64,000 nucleotides of DNA from Coenobita brevimanus (taxonomy: Eukaryota > Arthropoda > Malacostraca > Decapoda > Coenobitidae), in the NCBI GenBank assembly GCA_032717465.1, contig JAVRFU010000175.1:18501-82500 (forward strand), given 5' to 3'. A program made the translations under genes and the position numbers. The stretch's first letter is position 1, and each line of letters starts with the position of its first letter. Shown piece by piece: positions 47,084-58,831 of this stretch. A model generated the notes under the pieces. That model did not search any database. It saw only the letters and a program-made list of their open reading frames with translations, and was not told the DNA's origin.

Positions 47084-47526
47084 GTGCGTGCATGCGTGTG
47101 TGTGTGTGTGTTTGTTTTAGAGATTCCAGTGATTTTGGAAACAAGTATTTTCTGTAAGAAATGAGGATCAAAATAATCACATTAATTTACATCAGAAAAA
47201 CCTTGTTTTATCCACTAAAATTGCATTTTTGCCCAAAATTATAGTATTACCACTTAATACAGTATAAGCTAACTTATCCTACCTAATCTGATTTGGGACA
47301 AAGTCTCCTTCATTGGGAAGCTCTCATTAACACTTTCTGAAATATCTGACAGGGACTTAGTAAAATTATAACTCAATTCACTGACGTCATCGGATACATT
47401 TATGTGAAGCTACCCCTCTGGGGGTAGGGGGGTTTTTCAAGAATACTCCCCCAGTATCCCTGTTTGTTGTACAAGGCGACTAAGAGGGTTGGCGAAGGGT
47501 TAGTGCCCCTCCCTGGAAAACAACTA
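46309..47526. other. AT-rich stretch with (TG)n array
   Basis: A TG array lies at 47041-47110, with a CGTGCG interruption. A self-complementary block at 47410-47460 (CCCCTCTGGGGGTAGGGG and a later CCCCCAG) may be part of another repeat family. No gene seen. Confidence 0.5.
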
Positions 47527-49531
47527 CAGTACAAGTCCCATTATTCGGCATCTATGGGACCAGGATGATGCCGAGAAATTAGATTTGCCGAATAATCAAA
47601 AACCTACCCACTCAGTACCTTAAATATATTGGTGAACACTTATCACCACTTACGGTACGGTATTACAACTGTGTTTGGAGAGAGTACTGTATACTGTACA
47701 ATACTGCAATCAATACAGTACTATACCTGAATCTGAAATATATATATATAAATTAGTGAACATATAGAAGTGTAATGACACAGTAGGCCTACCAGTCAGA
47801 TAACACTTCCTGGATGGCCGAAATGATACGGAATATTACCTACCAGCTCAGTACATCACTTGTATTGGTGATCTCATCACTACTTATATTATTACAAATA
47901 TGTTTGGAGTGAGGACTGTATACAGTACCTTTTCCAAACAAAATAAAATAGTCGGAAAATTGCACAAAATAAAGTAAAGGGATCTGAATTGGTAAGGTCT
48001 TTCTGATGAAAGTTATAACTTACATTTAGCACTCACTCTTTTGTTCGTTTTTTTTGTTTACATGTGAAAGGAGAGTACTGATGGAAACAGTAATGTATTC
48101 CATGAACCCCTTAATAACCTCCGACATTGAACAACCCTTTACAGTACCGATGTCGAGTTAGTGAGCTGTGGAAAAACTGTGAACAATTATGGGAATGGAA
48201 CGAAGGTCACTGGCATGTTTACACGACTCTTCGCTATGATTCCAAGCAGTCAGGGGGTCAGTTAATCTCAGATGTTTTCGCCCATTTGGTAAATGCACCG
48301 TAACTTTATAAATTCTCCAGTCAATCATAACGAATCATAGCATGGGTTTAGGAAGCTAAATAACACATTTCTAGGTGCGCCAGACGATTATCTTCACATC
48401 TTATAAGAAAATGGAAGAAATTAAATACCTCTCTCAGTACGTAAAGTTCTTCCATTCTTCTGAAATCAATTTATTTTTCTTAAAGATGTGAAGAGAATCG
48501 TCTGGCTCACCTAGCAATGTGTTATTTAGCTTCCTAAACCCATGCTATGATTTGCTATGAGTCACGGAAAGATTGATAAAGTTACGGTGTATTTACCAAA
48601 TGGACGAAAACATCTGAGATTAACCGTCCGCCTAACTGCTTGGAATCGTAGCGTAGTCATGTAAACATACCAGTGACCTTTGTTCCCTCCCCATAATTGT
48701 TCAGTTTTCTTTATAGCTCACACTAACTTAACATCACTAACATCGGTACTGTAAAAGGTTGTTCAGTGCCGGAGGTTATTAAGGGGTTAATGGGATATAT
48801 TACTGTTTGCATCAATGCTCTCTCTTTCACGTTAAACACAAAAACAAACAAAAGAATGAGCACTAAATGTACCATACGTTTAACTTTCATCAGAGAGACC
48901 TTAGCAATTCATATTCCTCCAGTTTATTTTTAAGTATTTTTCTGACTTTAGGTTAGGTTAGGTTTGGTTAAATCATAAGGTACAGTTAAACTCGGTTAGA
49001 TTAGGTTTAGTTAAACAGGACAGTCCCTTCCTCCATTATGCTGAGGAATAAAAATACTAGAGCTGTCACAGCCGTACAGCTAAAAACAATGGGGAAACTG
49101 ATTTAACAAGCAACATTTATTTATGGATAATGCATTACAGTGTCAGTGGTTCATGGGCTACGCAATTACCAGTAAATGTCATTTTCAGGAAGGCGTCAAG
49201 AATGAACGAATTTCAAGAATTAGCGAGGGGGGCTTGGAACGTAACCCTCGTTAATTTGGTGGGGGTGGTTACTGTACTGTATGATACTGTAATATTGTAA
49301 TCAATACAGTACCATACCTGAATCTGAATGAAAATATAGAAATTAGTGAACATACAGAAGTGTAATGAAACATTAGGCCTACAAGTCACAGATAACACTT
49401 CCTAGACTGCCGAGATGATTCCGGACATCGGCCAAACAATCAATGATTTTCGTAAATGGGACTATTTCTCAAAACTGCCGAAATGTCGGATCTCCCGAAC
49501 AATCAGCTGCCGAATAATAGGACTTTTACTG
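47527..49531. mobile_element. Tigger-like element containing a 1-kb palindrome
   Basis: Ends CAGTACAAGTCCCATTATTC and, inverted, CAGTAAAAGTCCTATTATTC are flanked by TA at 47525-47526 and 49532-49533. A direct repeat (47680-47830 against 49270-49440) brackets the palindrome at about 47945-48955. No transposase frame. Confidence 0.75.
47945..48955. repeat. Large imperfect palindrome, arms about 500 bases
   Basis: The left arm, read forward, matches the right arm read on the other strand: for example AGGTC..CTGATGAAAGTTA, CAGTAAT.TAT.CCAT.AACCCC and CGGTACTGTAAA pairs. The centre is near 48445. Similarity is about 80-85% by eye. Part of the arm (ATTAACCCCTTCATAAC) is also found at 11700 in a Tigger-like element. 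Confidence 0.8.
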
Positions 49532-49621
49532 TACCAGGTATCAGTAAGCCTTATGATATAACATGTACAAGGTAATTGTATAAAGCTTTTTTGCAGATAA
49601 CAGTTTCTTCAATGGCTAATA

Positions 49622-50324
49622 CAGTAAACCCTCATTATACAATGCCTCATTGTACGATATTTTGCTTATACAATGTCAAAATTTTAGTACCCTATGCCCA
49701 CTATACAATGGGAACGATTTGCAACAACAATGGATCATCCGCGGCTCAGTGAACAGCGAATGTGCAACCGCAACAAAAATGTCCTCACACTGTCGGCATT
49801 AGACCACACACACTTGTCCACCGGTCCAGCCTCATTAGCTAGCCCTGCCCAGCCAGCTAGCCCAGTCTTATCGATTGGTCCAGCCCCATCAGCCAGCCCC
49901 ACCCAGCCAGCTAGCCCAGTCTCATCCGCCAGTCCAGACTCATCAGCCAGCCCCGTCCAGCCAGCCAGCCCTGCCCAGTCAGCCAGTTCTGCCAGTGATG
50001 AGTGAGGGCTGTGAGGCCCTAACTGTCCCTTAGCCTCGGAGGGGACATCAACAATCCTATTTACTTAAGTAATAGTAAGAACTACTGTATACTGTTATTT
50101 TCATGTTTTTCCCCTCTTTATTCATTATTAATGTGTTACTTTACATGTTTAAACATAAGGATATTTCATGTATGTGAGTGTTAAGGTGTGTGAATGTGCG
50201 AGTTTAGGCAGGTCTGGGAACGTATCCCCATTGACTACATGTTATAACAGGTTCATAATACAATGGATTGCTATACGATGGGGTTTTCAGGAACGGAACC
50301 CCATCGTATAATGAGGGTTTACTG
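49622..50324 (+). mobile_element. Tigger-like element with Ser-Pro-Ala repeat frame
   Basis: The 703-base element has ends CAGTAAACCCTCATTATAC and, inverted, the same, flanked by TA (49620-49621, 50325-50326). The plus-strand frame at 49694-50005 ends in repeats of SPxQPASP and an acidic SDE. This may be the transposase C-terminus fused to its start by internal deletion. A minisatellite of AGCCAGC units underlies the repeats. Confidence 0.75.
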
Positions 50325-51327
50325 TATTATGTGGTATCATAACGGTTTCTTAGTCTTACCATATTAAATTTGATAATTCAAAGAAGCTCTTTATTCAATG
50401 TATATATATATAGATATAATTGCCAAGATTTATCTTCCATTACCGGTACTGTGATAGGAAAACAAAACCATTCACAAAAAAAAACCAAAATTATAAAATA
50501 TTATTCTAAAACAAGTAACACCAATTCATAAATCAATTACATTATAAAAACCATTTTGATAAAACAAAATTACAAAAAAAAATTGGGTATAACTTTAGAA
50601 GTAGCCAACGTTACCGATTTTCATTATATTACGTCCCTGAACTATTCTAACCAAGACTTACCTTTTAAGGCTAGTTTGAGTTGGGGGAGCTAATTTTGTA
50701 GGGGTCGTCATATAGTGGCTTAGGTTAGGCTATCTCTAAGTAGCGGATGACTGTCGCGCCACATTGGCTGGTGCAGGAATGTGCACTCGGTCTATGTCAG
50801 GCCCTAGGTTAGGTTAGGTTAGTTTGGGTTAGTGCAGAATAGTGTGTTCTCAATTAATTTTGATCTTGATTTGGGGGGATAAACCCACTTTTGGAAATCT
50901 TACTCAAAATTACAATAGGGGGATTTTCCCCCCAAAATGAAGGTCAAAACTAATTAAAACATAGTATTTTGCATTGGAAATATAAAAATAATAATAAAAG
51001 AAAACATTGGTTACTTCTACAAATTTACCAAAAATGGTATTCTATAAAAACTGATATTCTGCCATACAGTGACATAATGCAATGTGGATGGGTTTTTTTT
51101 CCATTAATTTCACAGTATTACTTATCAGTGAATGTAAACTAAAATTGCAGTTCATTACAGAGAGAGAGTTTTAGCCTACTTTCCCACTCTGTACGTTTAG
51201 AACAATATATTTGCAACAATGACAAATAGCCTAGGCCTAGCCAATTTAAAAATAAATCAATAAAAAAATATCCTGGCCTAAGCTTCATAAAATGACTACT
51301 GAAATAGTTTGCTATAGGGCTACTTAC
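50325..51327. other. AT-rich stretch, putative first intron
   Basis: No further exon was recognised downstream of the PIP-box exon. Short TTAGG runs (GGTTAGGTTAGGTTAG near 50812) occur. Confidence 0.4.
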
Positions 51328-51498
51328 ACATGTCTGAATGGGTTCAGCTTTGGGGTTATCTGGGGTTGCTTCTGCCACCTCATTCCCAATAACAGCCACT
51401 TTTTCTTGGCACTCATCTGAGTCATCTTTGGAGGTGCCGGTGCCAAAGAATTTCCTTATATCACCCTGTCCCTGAGGGTTTTTAGATGACCTTTTCAT
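51328..51498 (-). CDS. First coding exon with PIP-box, RFC1-like N-terminus or start of KAT14-like gene
   Basis: The ATG at 51498 opens 57 codons ending exactly at a donor TGT|GTAAGT (51327-51322). The protein reads MKRSSKNPQGQGDIRKFFG and then an acidic tail. QGDIRKFF fits the PCNA-binding PIP-box (Q-x2-I-x2-F-F), and DIRKFFG is how RFC1, the large clamp-loader subunit, begins in animals (known). DIR-x-FF starts also occur in hAT-derived ZMYM-type proteins. The exon ends in phase 0, and the exon at 32393 can start in phase 0, so it could equally be the first exon of the KAT14-like gene across a 19-kb intron. An acceptor-like CCCTTTTATAG about 50 bases upstream suggests a spliced 5' leader. 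Confidence 0.45.
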
Positions 51499-52280
51499 CA
51501 CTTGAGTGGCTGCTGGCTGAGATCCGCAAATGTGTTATTGTAGAACAGCCTATAAAAGGGAAATGACATTCAGTTCTGACAGTCGAGTGTCGACTGAACC
51601 AACTAAGTACTGCTGACTGTATACGGTTGAGTATAGGCTAGATCTCATATCTAAAAACAAAAATGAACAGGTACAGTGAGGTGGCTAGCAATATACCGGA
51701 ACGTAGTAACGTCTATACAGCCACTGACACCAATACATTCAAATAAAACCGAAAACAACACAGGATTTAGTCACAGTTCACAGACACTTCTCAATGTAAA
51801 CAAACATTCCGAGTTCCCATACTCTGAACATTCGAATTTGTGAAAAATTGCATAGATCAGATATTTTAGACTGCATAATCCAATTTTAAAGCTCCGTGAT
51901 TAATATATACCATATTATATATTGTAAATATGTAATAAGTCTGATAAATGTAATATAATCTTGCATTCTTTGTGCAATAAATATATTTCAAAGAAAACCA
52001 AGCTTGGAAAAAGTATGGTTTACGTAAATTGTGAATAACTAATCACATTATACAGCTATAAATAATATTGTATGAAACTAATATGGATGAACGAATAAAA
52101 GTGGATTGGCGGTAGGGGGTTGGAGGAAAGCTAGGTGGGTCAATACCGAGCTGCAAGCATACTATGTAAGCTAGTGATTTTTTATTATTATTATTTTGGG
52201 GGGCTCCAATTTTTGGGGGGCTAAGTCCTTGATTTGGGAGGGCTAAGCCCCCCCTAGCCCCCCCCTGGTGGCATCCCCCC
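51499..52280. promoter_or_regulatory. Upstream region of the PIP-box exon
   Basis: This is the expected place of the 5' leader and promoter for the minus-strand exon, but no TATA or initiator could be assigned. The stretch is free of recognised transposons up to about 52280, unlike its surroundings, which mildly supports a functional role. Confidence 0.3.
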
Positions 52281-52619
52281 TCCCCTCTCCCCCTACCTCT
52301 CTCTCTCTCTCTCCTCTTTGCTTTAGCATCGTGTTCTTCAACGTCTAACAAACAAACAAGACAGGGCCACCTAAGAAGGGGCGCTGGAGAGGGACGCCTG
52401 CACGTGGTGGCACGGACACAACCAGAAGACTCCACAGCCTGGGTATACAAAAGTTCCCCCGCTCCTTCCCTAGCCCAGAAAAGGAGGATGGTGGTGGACT
52501 GCAGGGGAAGGGCAACGCAGTCTGCAGTCCACCGAGTTTATGCCCCAATAAGCCTGAGGTGAAAACAACAGCTAGAAAAGACGGTAATTCTGTGTGGTGT
52601 GTGTGTCTGTGTAACCTGC

Positions 52620-53095
52620 CCTTCATTCACCCCCTCCCCCTTTCCCTTCCCTCTCCCCCTCCCCCTTTCCCTTCCCCCTCCCCCTACCCTTTCCCTTCCC
52701 CCTCCCCTTCCCCTTTCCCTTCCCTCTCCCTCTCCCCCTTTCCCTTCCCTCTCCCCCTCCCCTTTCCCTCCCCCCTCCCCTTCCCCTTCCCCCCTTCCCC
52801 TTCCACCCCACCACATCTCTTGGTCTCTAGTTTCTTTTCTCCATTTCCTCTTCCTCCTCCATCTTTTTCTTCTCCTTCCTCCCCCTCTTCCACTCTCCCT
52901 TTCTTCCTCCTTCACCCCCTCTCTCTTCCTCTTTTTCTCTCCCACCCTACTTGTCCCCCCCTCCTTCTCTCTTCCCCTCCTCCCTCCTCTCTTTCCTCTA
53001 CCATCTCTCTTTTCACTTCTCTCTCTCCCTTCTTCCTCCTGCCTCCCTCTCTTCTCTTCCCCTCTCGACTGACACTGTCTTCCTGTGTCTGTCAG
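52620..53095. repeat. Polypyrimidine tract of about 470 bases
   Basis: The plus strand is nearly all C and T, in CCCTTCCC/CTCCCC blocks to 52800 and then CTT/CCT blocks. Open frames on both strands here are low-complexity artefacts. A second CT-rich stretch is at 53400-53720. Confidence 0.9.
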
Positions 53096-53137
53096 TCTCA
53101 CTCTACATATATATAAACACGTACATACATATACAAA

Positions 53138-53142
<5 letters not shown>

Positions 53143-53175
<33 letters not shown>
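53143..53175. repeat. (CA)n microsatellite
   Basis: Sixteen CA units followed by ATAC/GATA-type short repeats to about 53280. Confidence 0.9.
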
Positions 53176-53178
<3 letters not shown>

Positions 53179-53723
53179 ATACATACAAACAGATAGATAT
53201 ACAGACAGGTAAGTAGATACAAAGTTGGCTGTACTGTAGATAGGTAGATATATAGACAAATAGACAGACAGACAGACAGCCAATTAGACTGATCAATATG
53301 GCTAGAGAAACACACAGGGACAGTTGAATATAAAACACAGACAGACCAAAGGAATTGATGTCCCTGGCAGCAACAACCCGTCTCCCTTTAGTTCTTATTC
53401 ACTCCATTCACTTTAGACTCTTTCTCCTCCCTTTTCTCTCCATTCTTTCCTCCCTTCTCTCTCTCCCTCACCTCGTCCCCTGCTTACCCCTTTCGTTCGT
53501 TTTCCCTTTTTCACCTGTTCCCTCTTCCCTCTTAGTCTCCTGTTCCCTCTTTGTCTTTCCTTTGCCCTCCATATCTTTGTCCCTCCTCTTTATTCCTTCT
53601 CTCTCTCTCTTTACCTTCCCTTCTCTCTCCCTCTTTACCTTCCCTTCTCTCCTGCACCCTTCTCCATTGAATCCTCATCTCTCTTTTAGCCTCTCTTACT
53701 CTCCTTCTTTCCTCTCCCTTCCC

Positions 53724-54440
53724 TGTCCCAGTCAAACTCCTCATTCAACAACCGGTTATAATGCTCTCTCCATGCATCTTTAATATCCTCACTGTTCACC
53801 ACTACCCTTCCTTCATCATTCTTCACACACTGCTCACCTATGATATCCCGATTATCCCTCCTCACATGACCTGCCACCCTAAATATATTTTTCCTTTCCC
53901 GATGATTTAGGTTATCAAGTAAAAGTCTCCGTGACTCAGACTTTGCCCTGTATACCTCTCTGCTAGTCCTACATTCAGCAGCCAAATATTCCTCTTTGCT
54001 ACCACCCTTCTTCCATTCCCGGAAAAGCCTTCTTTTCTCCTTAACTGCAGCTTCTACACCCTCATCCCACCACCAAGTTACTTTATGTCTTGGTGGTCCT
54101 CTTGTCCAGCCGCATGTTACATCAGTAACTCTCAAGAAATTGTTCTTGAGGGCTCTGTACTGTTCATTAACGCCTCTGTCTACAGCTCCCTGTTCAGCCA
54201 CCACTCTCCTCAACTCGCTATAGAAGGCATCCCTTACTACTTGGTTTTTCAGTTTCTATATTTTCCTCCTAGGTACATAAGTCCTCTTTTTCGTCACTTG
54301 TTCTTTAAGCACCATATCACAAATCAATAGTTTGTGCTGCTGCACACACTCCTCACTTCCTATAACTTTAACATCCCTCACTAACCTCCTATCGGCCCTC
54401 CTAACCAGAAAATAATCTATCTGACTGCTATTTCCCCAGA
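53724..54440 (-). mobile_element. LINE family C, 5' fragment
   Basis: The minus strand encodes the region between endonuclease and RT (54213-53724: EQGAVDRGVNEQYRAL, LFREWKKGGSKEEYLAA) in step with the copy at 23233. It stops abruptly at 53724 in CT-rich DNA, so it is 3'-truncated, an uncommon form for a LINE. Upstream sequence to 54440 covers the endonuclease end. Confidence 0.75.
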
Positions 54441-54454
54441 CTCATAAGAATTAA

Positions 54455-54870
54455 ACCCTGCCTAACCTCGAATGACCTAATCCAACTTAAATCAACCCAA
54501 CCTAATCTAGCTTAACCTCACCTAACCCAGTCTAATTGTATTTAACCTCACAATCTCACGTAACCTCCCCATACTTAACATAACCTATTTTGAAGCAGCC
54601 AAACCGCATCTAACCCTACCTAATCCTACCCAGTCTCACTTAACCATACCATACCCGACCTAACCCAACCAGTCAAGCCTAAAATGACCTAATCCAACCG
54701 AACCTAACCCAGCCTAACCCAACCAAATAAAACCCAACCCAAAACATCAAAACCGACGTATTCTAAAGCAATCTAACCTAATCCGTCTATATCTAGTCGA
54801 TCTGAACCCAACACAACCAAAAATTATCTAGTCAGACCAAACCCTGCCCAAAGTGACCTAACCTAACTTT
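54455..54870. repeat. Degenerate CCTAA-rich (telomere-like) block
   Basis: About 400 bases are built from irregular 8-12 base units around AACCTAACC/CCAACC. CCTAA is the complement of TTAGG, the usual arthropod telomere unit. No perfect run longer than two units is present. Confidence 0.65.
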
Positions 54871-54957
54871 CGATCGGCTATATATTCGCCTAGAAATTCT
54901 GCTGCCTGAAAGTCTACGAGTGTAACAGTCCAAGTTTCGCCGGTTCTGTGTACAAGT

Positions 54958-54974
54958 TTGTGTGTGTGTGTCTA

Positions 54975-55014
<40 letters not shown>
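54958..55014. repeat. (TG)n microsatellite
   Basis: About 27 TG units with TATG and TCTG interruptions. Confidence 0.95.
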
Positions 55015-55019
<5 letters not shown>

Positions 55020-55168
55020 AAGGATAGTAACCAGCCTTATTCAAAAATATTTCCCTAAGAAAATCTTTGCTTGACCGATAGGAGGCGTCTGTGTGTTACC
55101 ATGGCAACCTCCCACAACACCACAGTTACATAAATACACTTCCCCGCCAGCAAGTTCCATTAGAGAGT

Positions 55169-55278
<110 letters not shown>

Positions 55279-55599
55279 TACGGCTGTGTCTAAGATGGAT
55301 CTGCATTAATGTAATTGCAGTACTGTGTGCTACGGTGTAGCCTTATGTGTTCAGGTATAGCTGTATATATATGAAGGTATGGCTATGTATATAGACACAG
55401 AACTTTGTGTGTCGAGTTATGGATATTTATGTGTAAATGAATCGACATATGTGATGATGACATTGTGTCGGAATGAGTGGAGTTGAGGATACGTGTGTTG
55501 AGGTGGAACTAAGTGTGTGGAGGCGAGGTTGGAGTTACGTAGGTGGAGGCAGGGCTACGTGTGGAGATTTGGATATGTAGAGGAATGGATGCTTTTGTG

Positions 55600-56365
55600 G
55601 AGGGATGGCGTATGTCCTTAAGAGAAATACTCTGAGATGGTTTGGCTATGTGGAGAGGATGGAGAATGAGAGACTGACTACAAGAGTTTGTGAGTGAGGT
55701 GGAGGGGATGAGGAGAGGGATGGCATGGAGAGGATGCAGAATAAGAGACTGACCAGAAGGATGCATGTGAGTGGGGTGGAGGGGGAGACCAAGGATGATA
55801 TGAAGTGGAAAGGATGGACAATGAGAGACTAACTAGAAGAGTGCAAGTGAGTGAGGTGGAGGGGGAGACCAAGGATGATATGAGATGAAGAGGATGGACA
55901 ATGAGAGACTGACTAGAAGAGTGCAAGTGAGTGAGGTGGAGGGGGAGACCAAGGATGATATGAGATGGAGAGGATGGACAATGAGAGACTGACTAGAAGA
56001 GTGCATATGAGTGAGATGGGAGGGGGAGACCAAGAATGAGATGGAAGGATGGACAATGAGAGACTTACTAGAAGAGTGCATGTGAGTGAGGTGGAGGGGG
56101 AGACCAAGGATGATATGAAATGGAGAGGATGGACAATGAGAGACTAACTAGAAGAGTGCATATGAGTGAGATGGGAGGGGAGACCAAGGATGAGATGGAA
56201 GGATAGACTGGAGAGGATGGGGAATGAGAGACTGACAGGAAGAGTGCACATGAGTGAGGTGGTGGGGAGGCCAAGGATAAGATGGAGGGATGGGATGGAG
56301 AGAGATATGAGAGAGGAAGGGTGTGAGTTGGAGGGAGGGAAGAGGGCAGGGTAACATGGAGGCAA
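55600..56365 (+). repeat. Minisatellite of about 80-base units from LINE B C-terminal region
   Basis: The phrase AGGATGGACAATGAGAGACT (with small changes) recurs at 55656, 55731, 55811, 55891, 55971, 56045, 56126 and 56214, giving units of 74-88 bases. Each unit corresponds to the LINE B segment encoding ERMENERLT..V.VSEV. The start (55618-55660) still reads as LINE B GHVERM-type sequence. Since 80 is not a multiple of three, the array cannot be coding. Confidence 0.85.
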
Positions 56366-56995
56366 TTTGTTACAAAGGTTAATACATGATACAGTAGTTC
56401 CTGTTACTTTTCAGCAATATAAAAACAATAAGTACAAAGACGACGAGATTAATACAAAATAAATGAAGAATAAAGAACAATTATTAACACTACACCGACG
56501 CTTCCATCTCGTAAGCAGTGGTGCCCTCCCCCCTCCCACCTCAATGCCCTCCCCTCTAGCTCACACCCCTCTCTCTCATACCTCCATCCCATCCATCCAT
56601 CTCATCCTCTGCCTCCCCACCCTCTCCTCCACCTCACTCTCCTCGTTAGTCTCGCTCTCCATCCTCTCCACATGGCCAAACCAACTGTGTATTTCTCCTA
56701 ACGCTTTCTGTCACATCCATATCCACACCACAACGCTCCTTCACTTCCTCATTTGTCAGTCTGTCTTTCCTTTTAACTCCACATGCTCCTTTCAGTAATC
56801 CTCTCTCCATCCCCCACATAATGATAATAATAATGACGTATAGAAAAGGGGGGGAAAGGAAGGAAGGTAAAGAATGATTGTGTTGTTGTTGTTGTTCGAT
56901 TTCCTCCCCTGTTAGAGAGGGCCGGGCCTTCATTTGGCCCAGTCAGTGAATGCGGCTGAGTTGTAACAGTTCGCCATCTTGATGGCTATGGGCGT

Positions 56996-56999
<4 letters not shown>

Positions 57000-57034
<35 letters not shown>

Positions 57035-57412
57035 TAGAGTGTCGTCACAAGTGCATCCTGTGTCAGCACACGTAGGTGTAAAATAACATCCACGCATGTA
57101 GGCACAAACACAGTAGTGAACGGGAAAGGGGGAGGGGATTAGCGGTAGTGGGGATTAGCGGTAAATCTGCCGTTAGAACGGGGGCGGGGAGAGCTTAACT
57201 GTTTCACTCAGGGTTGAAAGGGGCGTACTGGCAATTACTGTGGCGGCTGCCTGCCTGAGTGATGCTTGTATTTGTGGTGTAATACGAGTGGGATTGTGTA
57301 TATGTGATGAGTGTTATGCAACCAGGGCGACGACACGACGGCAGGAACTAGGCCTTAGTTTAAACTCCCGGCCTTACTGAGAGCTCTGGTCCTGGTTGCA
57401 TTGTGTAAAGTG

Positions 57413-57471
<59 letters not shown>

Positions 57472-58830
57472 AAGTAGGAGAGGAAGAATTTAGACTAAGA
57501 GAAAGAGTGTCGGGGCTTAACCCAACGTGCGTGTGTTTGCTGTTGGGAAGGGGGGGGGGGTCTCGCACGTGCACTGTGTTGTTACTTAAGGACGGGAGGA
57601 GTGAATAGCTACGGCTTTCTCTGCCAAGCATTAGCTTATTGGCTGCCTCTCAGGTTCATCTGATTTTTCCGGCTCCAGAAGCCTGGGTAGGATTGTAGGA
57701 TACGGGTGTTAGGGTAAGGTGTTGCAGCCCTAGAGGGCTTGGGTAGAGGGATAAGGAAAGGGGAGGGGTGGAGGAAGGGGAGTATCTTGATGGGGGAGTC
57801 AGGGTCTGAGGCGGGTTATTACGTGGCTGCCGTGATCTTGATAATGGGTGTAGGGGTGGTTTAGAGTCTTAAGTGAGTTGCTGGGTGTGAACTAAGTTAA
57901 TTAATAAAAGGGTCAGTAATAAATAAACTATTGGTGCTTAAGTGAACAATGGGGTTGGTGCAGGTCTTGCGTCAGGGTGGAAGAGGTTGGCTAGAGGTCG
58001 TGTGGGGGGTGTGATCCGGGTGAAAAAGTCGATGAAGTCAGTGTGAACGTCGGTGAGTTTGGTGATTTGTTTTTGTTGTAGGTGGTGAAGGTAAGTGTTG
58101 ATGGGTGGAATGTTGGCGCGTTCATGAGAGTGTATGTTGGTGACAAAATCATCCCACCGTATGCTCAGTGCCCAACGTATGGCTTTGTTTTGAACTCTCT
58201 GTAAATTTAGAATGTTGCTTTTGGCCGAAAGAGATAGACTTAACGGTGAATACGTGAGCAGTGGTCTGATCAGTGCTTTACACAGATGAAATTTAGTTGC
58301 AGATGCTGCACTACGGAACCGGTATATTTGTGTTAGTGCAGTGCCAGCCACGCCTGCCTTGCCTCGTATATGATGATGAAATTTGAAGTTTTTGTCGTAT
58401 GTAAGACCAAGTACGGTGCAAGTATTCCTAATAGGAATGGGAACGCGATCGGGATCACGCGAATTTAGAAAAAGTGGGCGGGGGTTGGCTGATTTAATAC
58501 GAAAATATGTTACTGTGCATTTCAAGGGATTCGCTTGAATCCGCCACTTCTGCTGCCATCGTGCAATTCGGTCCAGCTCTATGCTCGCTTTGTTGGTAAT
58601 TCCCAGTCTGCGTGTAAGTAGTCATAGTGTGGTGTACTGGGGATCAGGATCGGGTTGGTGGAGATGGATATTATAATGGGGATGTGATCAGACCCAGACA
58701 TGGGGCCGAGGGTGATGTGGTGATGAAAGATGTTAAATGATCTATTGGTGAAGATGAGGGCAACATCCGGCCACACCAAGAGTGAGTGAAGAGTGAGTGA
58801 AGAGGAGGAAATGAATGTAATAAGGCAGAG
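57000..58830 (-). mobile_element. Jockey-like LINE remnant with poly(A), copy 1
   Basis: On the minus strand an endonuclease end (58836-58579: GPMSGSDHIPIIISI) runs into a deletion that removed the reverse transcriptase. Then comes the post-RT region (58525-57938: LGLTYDKNFKFHHHI, ALIRPLLTYSPL, NLQRVQNKAIRWAL), then a 3' untranslated part with a TG array, and a poly(A) seen as a T run at 57000-57031. This end and domain order fit the Jockey group. Confidence 0.75.
57416..57468. repeat. (TG)n microsatellite
   Basis: Inside tandem unit 1; the matching array in unit 2 is at 59873-59924. Confidence 0.95.
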
Positions 58831-58831
58831 A

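Larger units (their letters stand above)
56371..58831. repeat. Tandem unit 1 (2461 bases)
   Basis: The unit starts at TACAAAGGTTAATACATG and is repeated from 58832. It contains a LINE B-related 3' fragment (about 56497-56830, minus strand) and a Jockey-like LINE remnant (57000-58830, minus strand). Confidence 0.9.

Noticed and set aside
52538..53116. Open frames of 157-187 codons on both strands
   Set aside because: They arise from the polypyrimidine tract: Pro/Ser/Phe on one strand and Gly/Arg/Glu on the other, without any domain.
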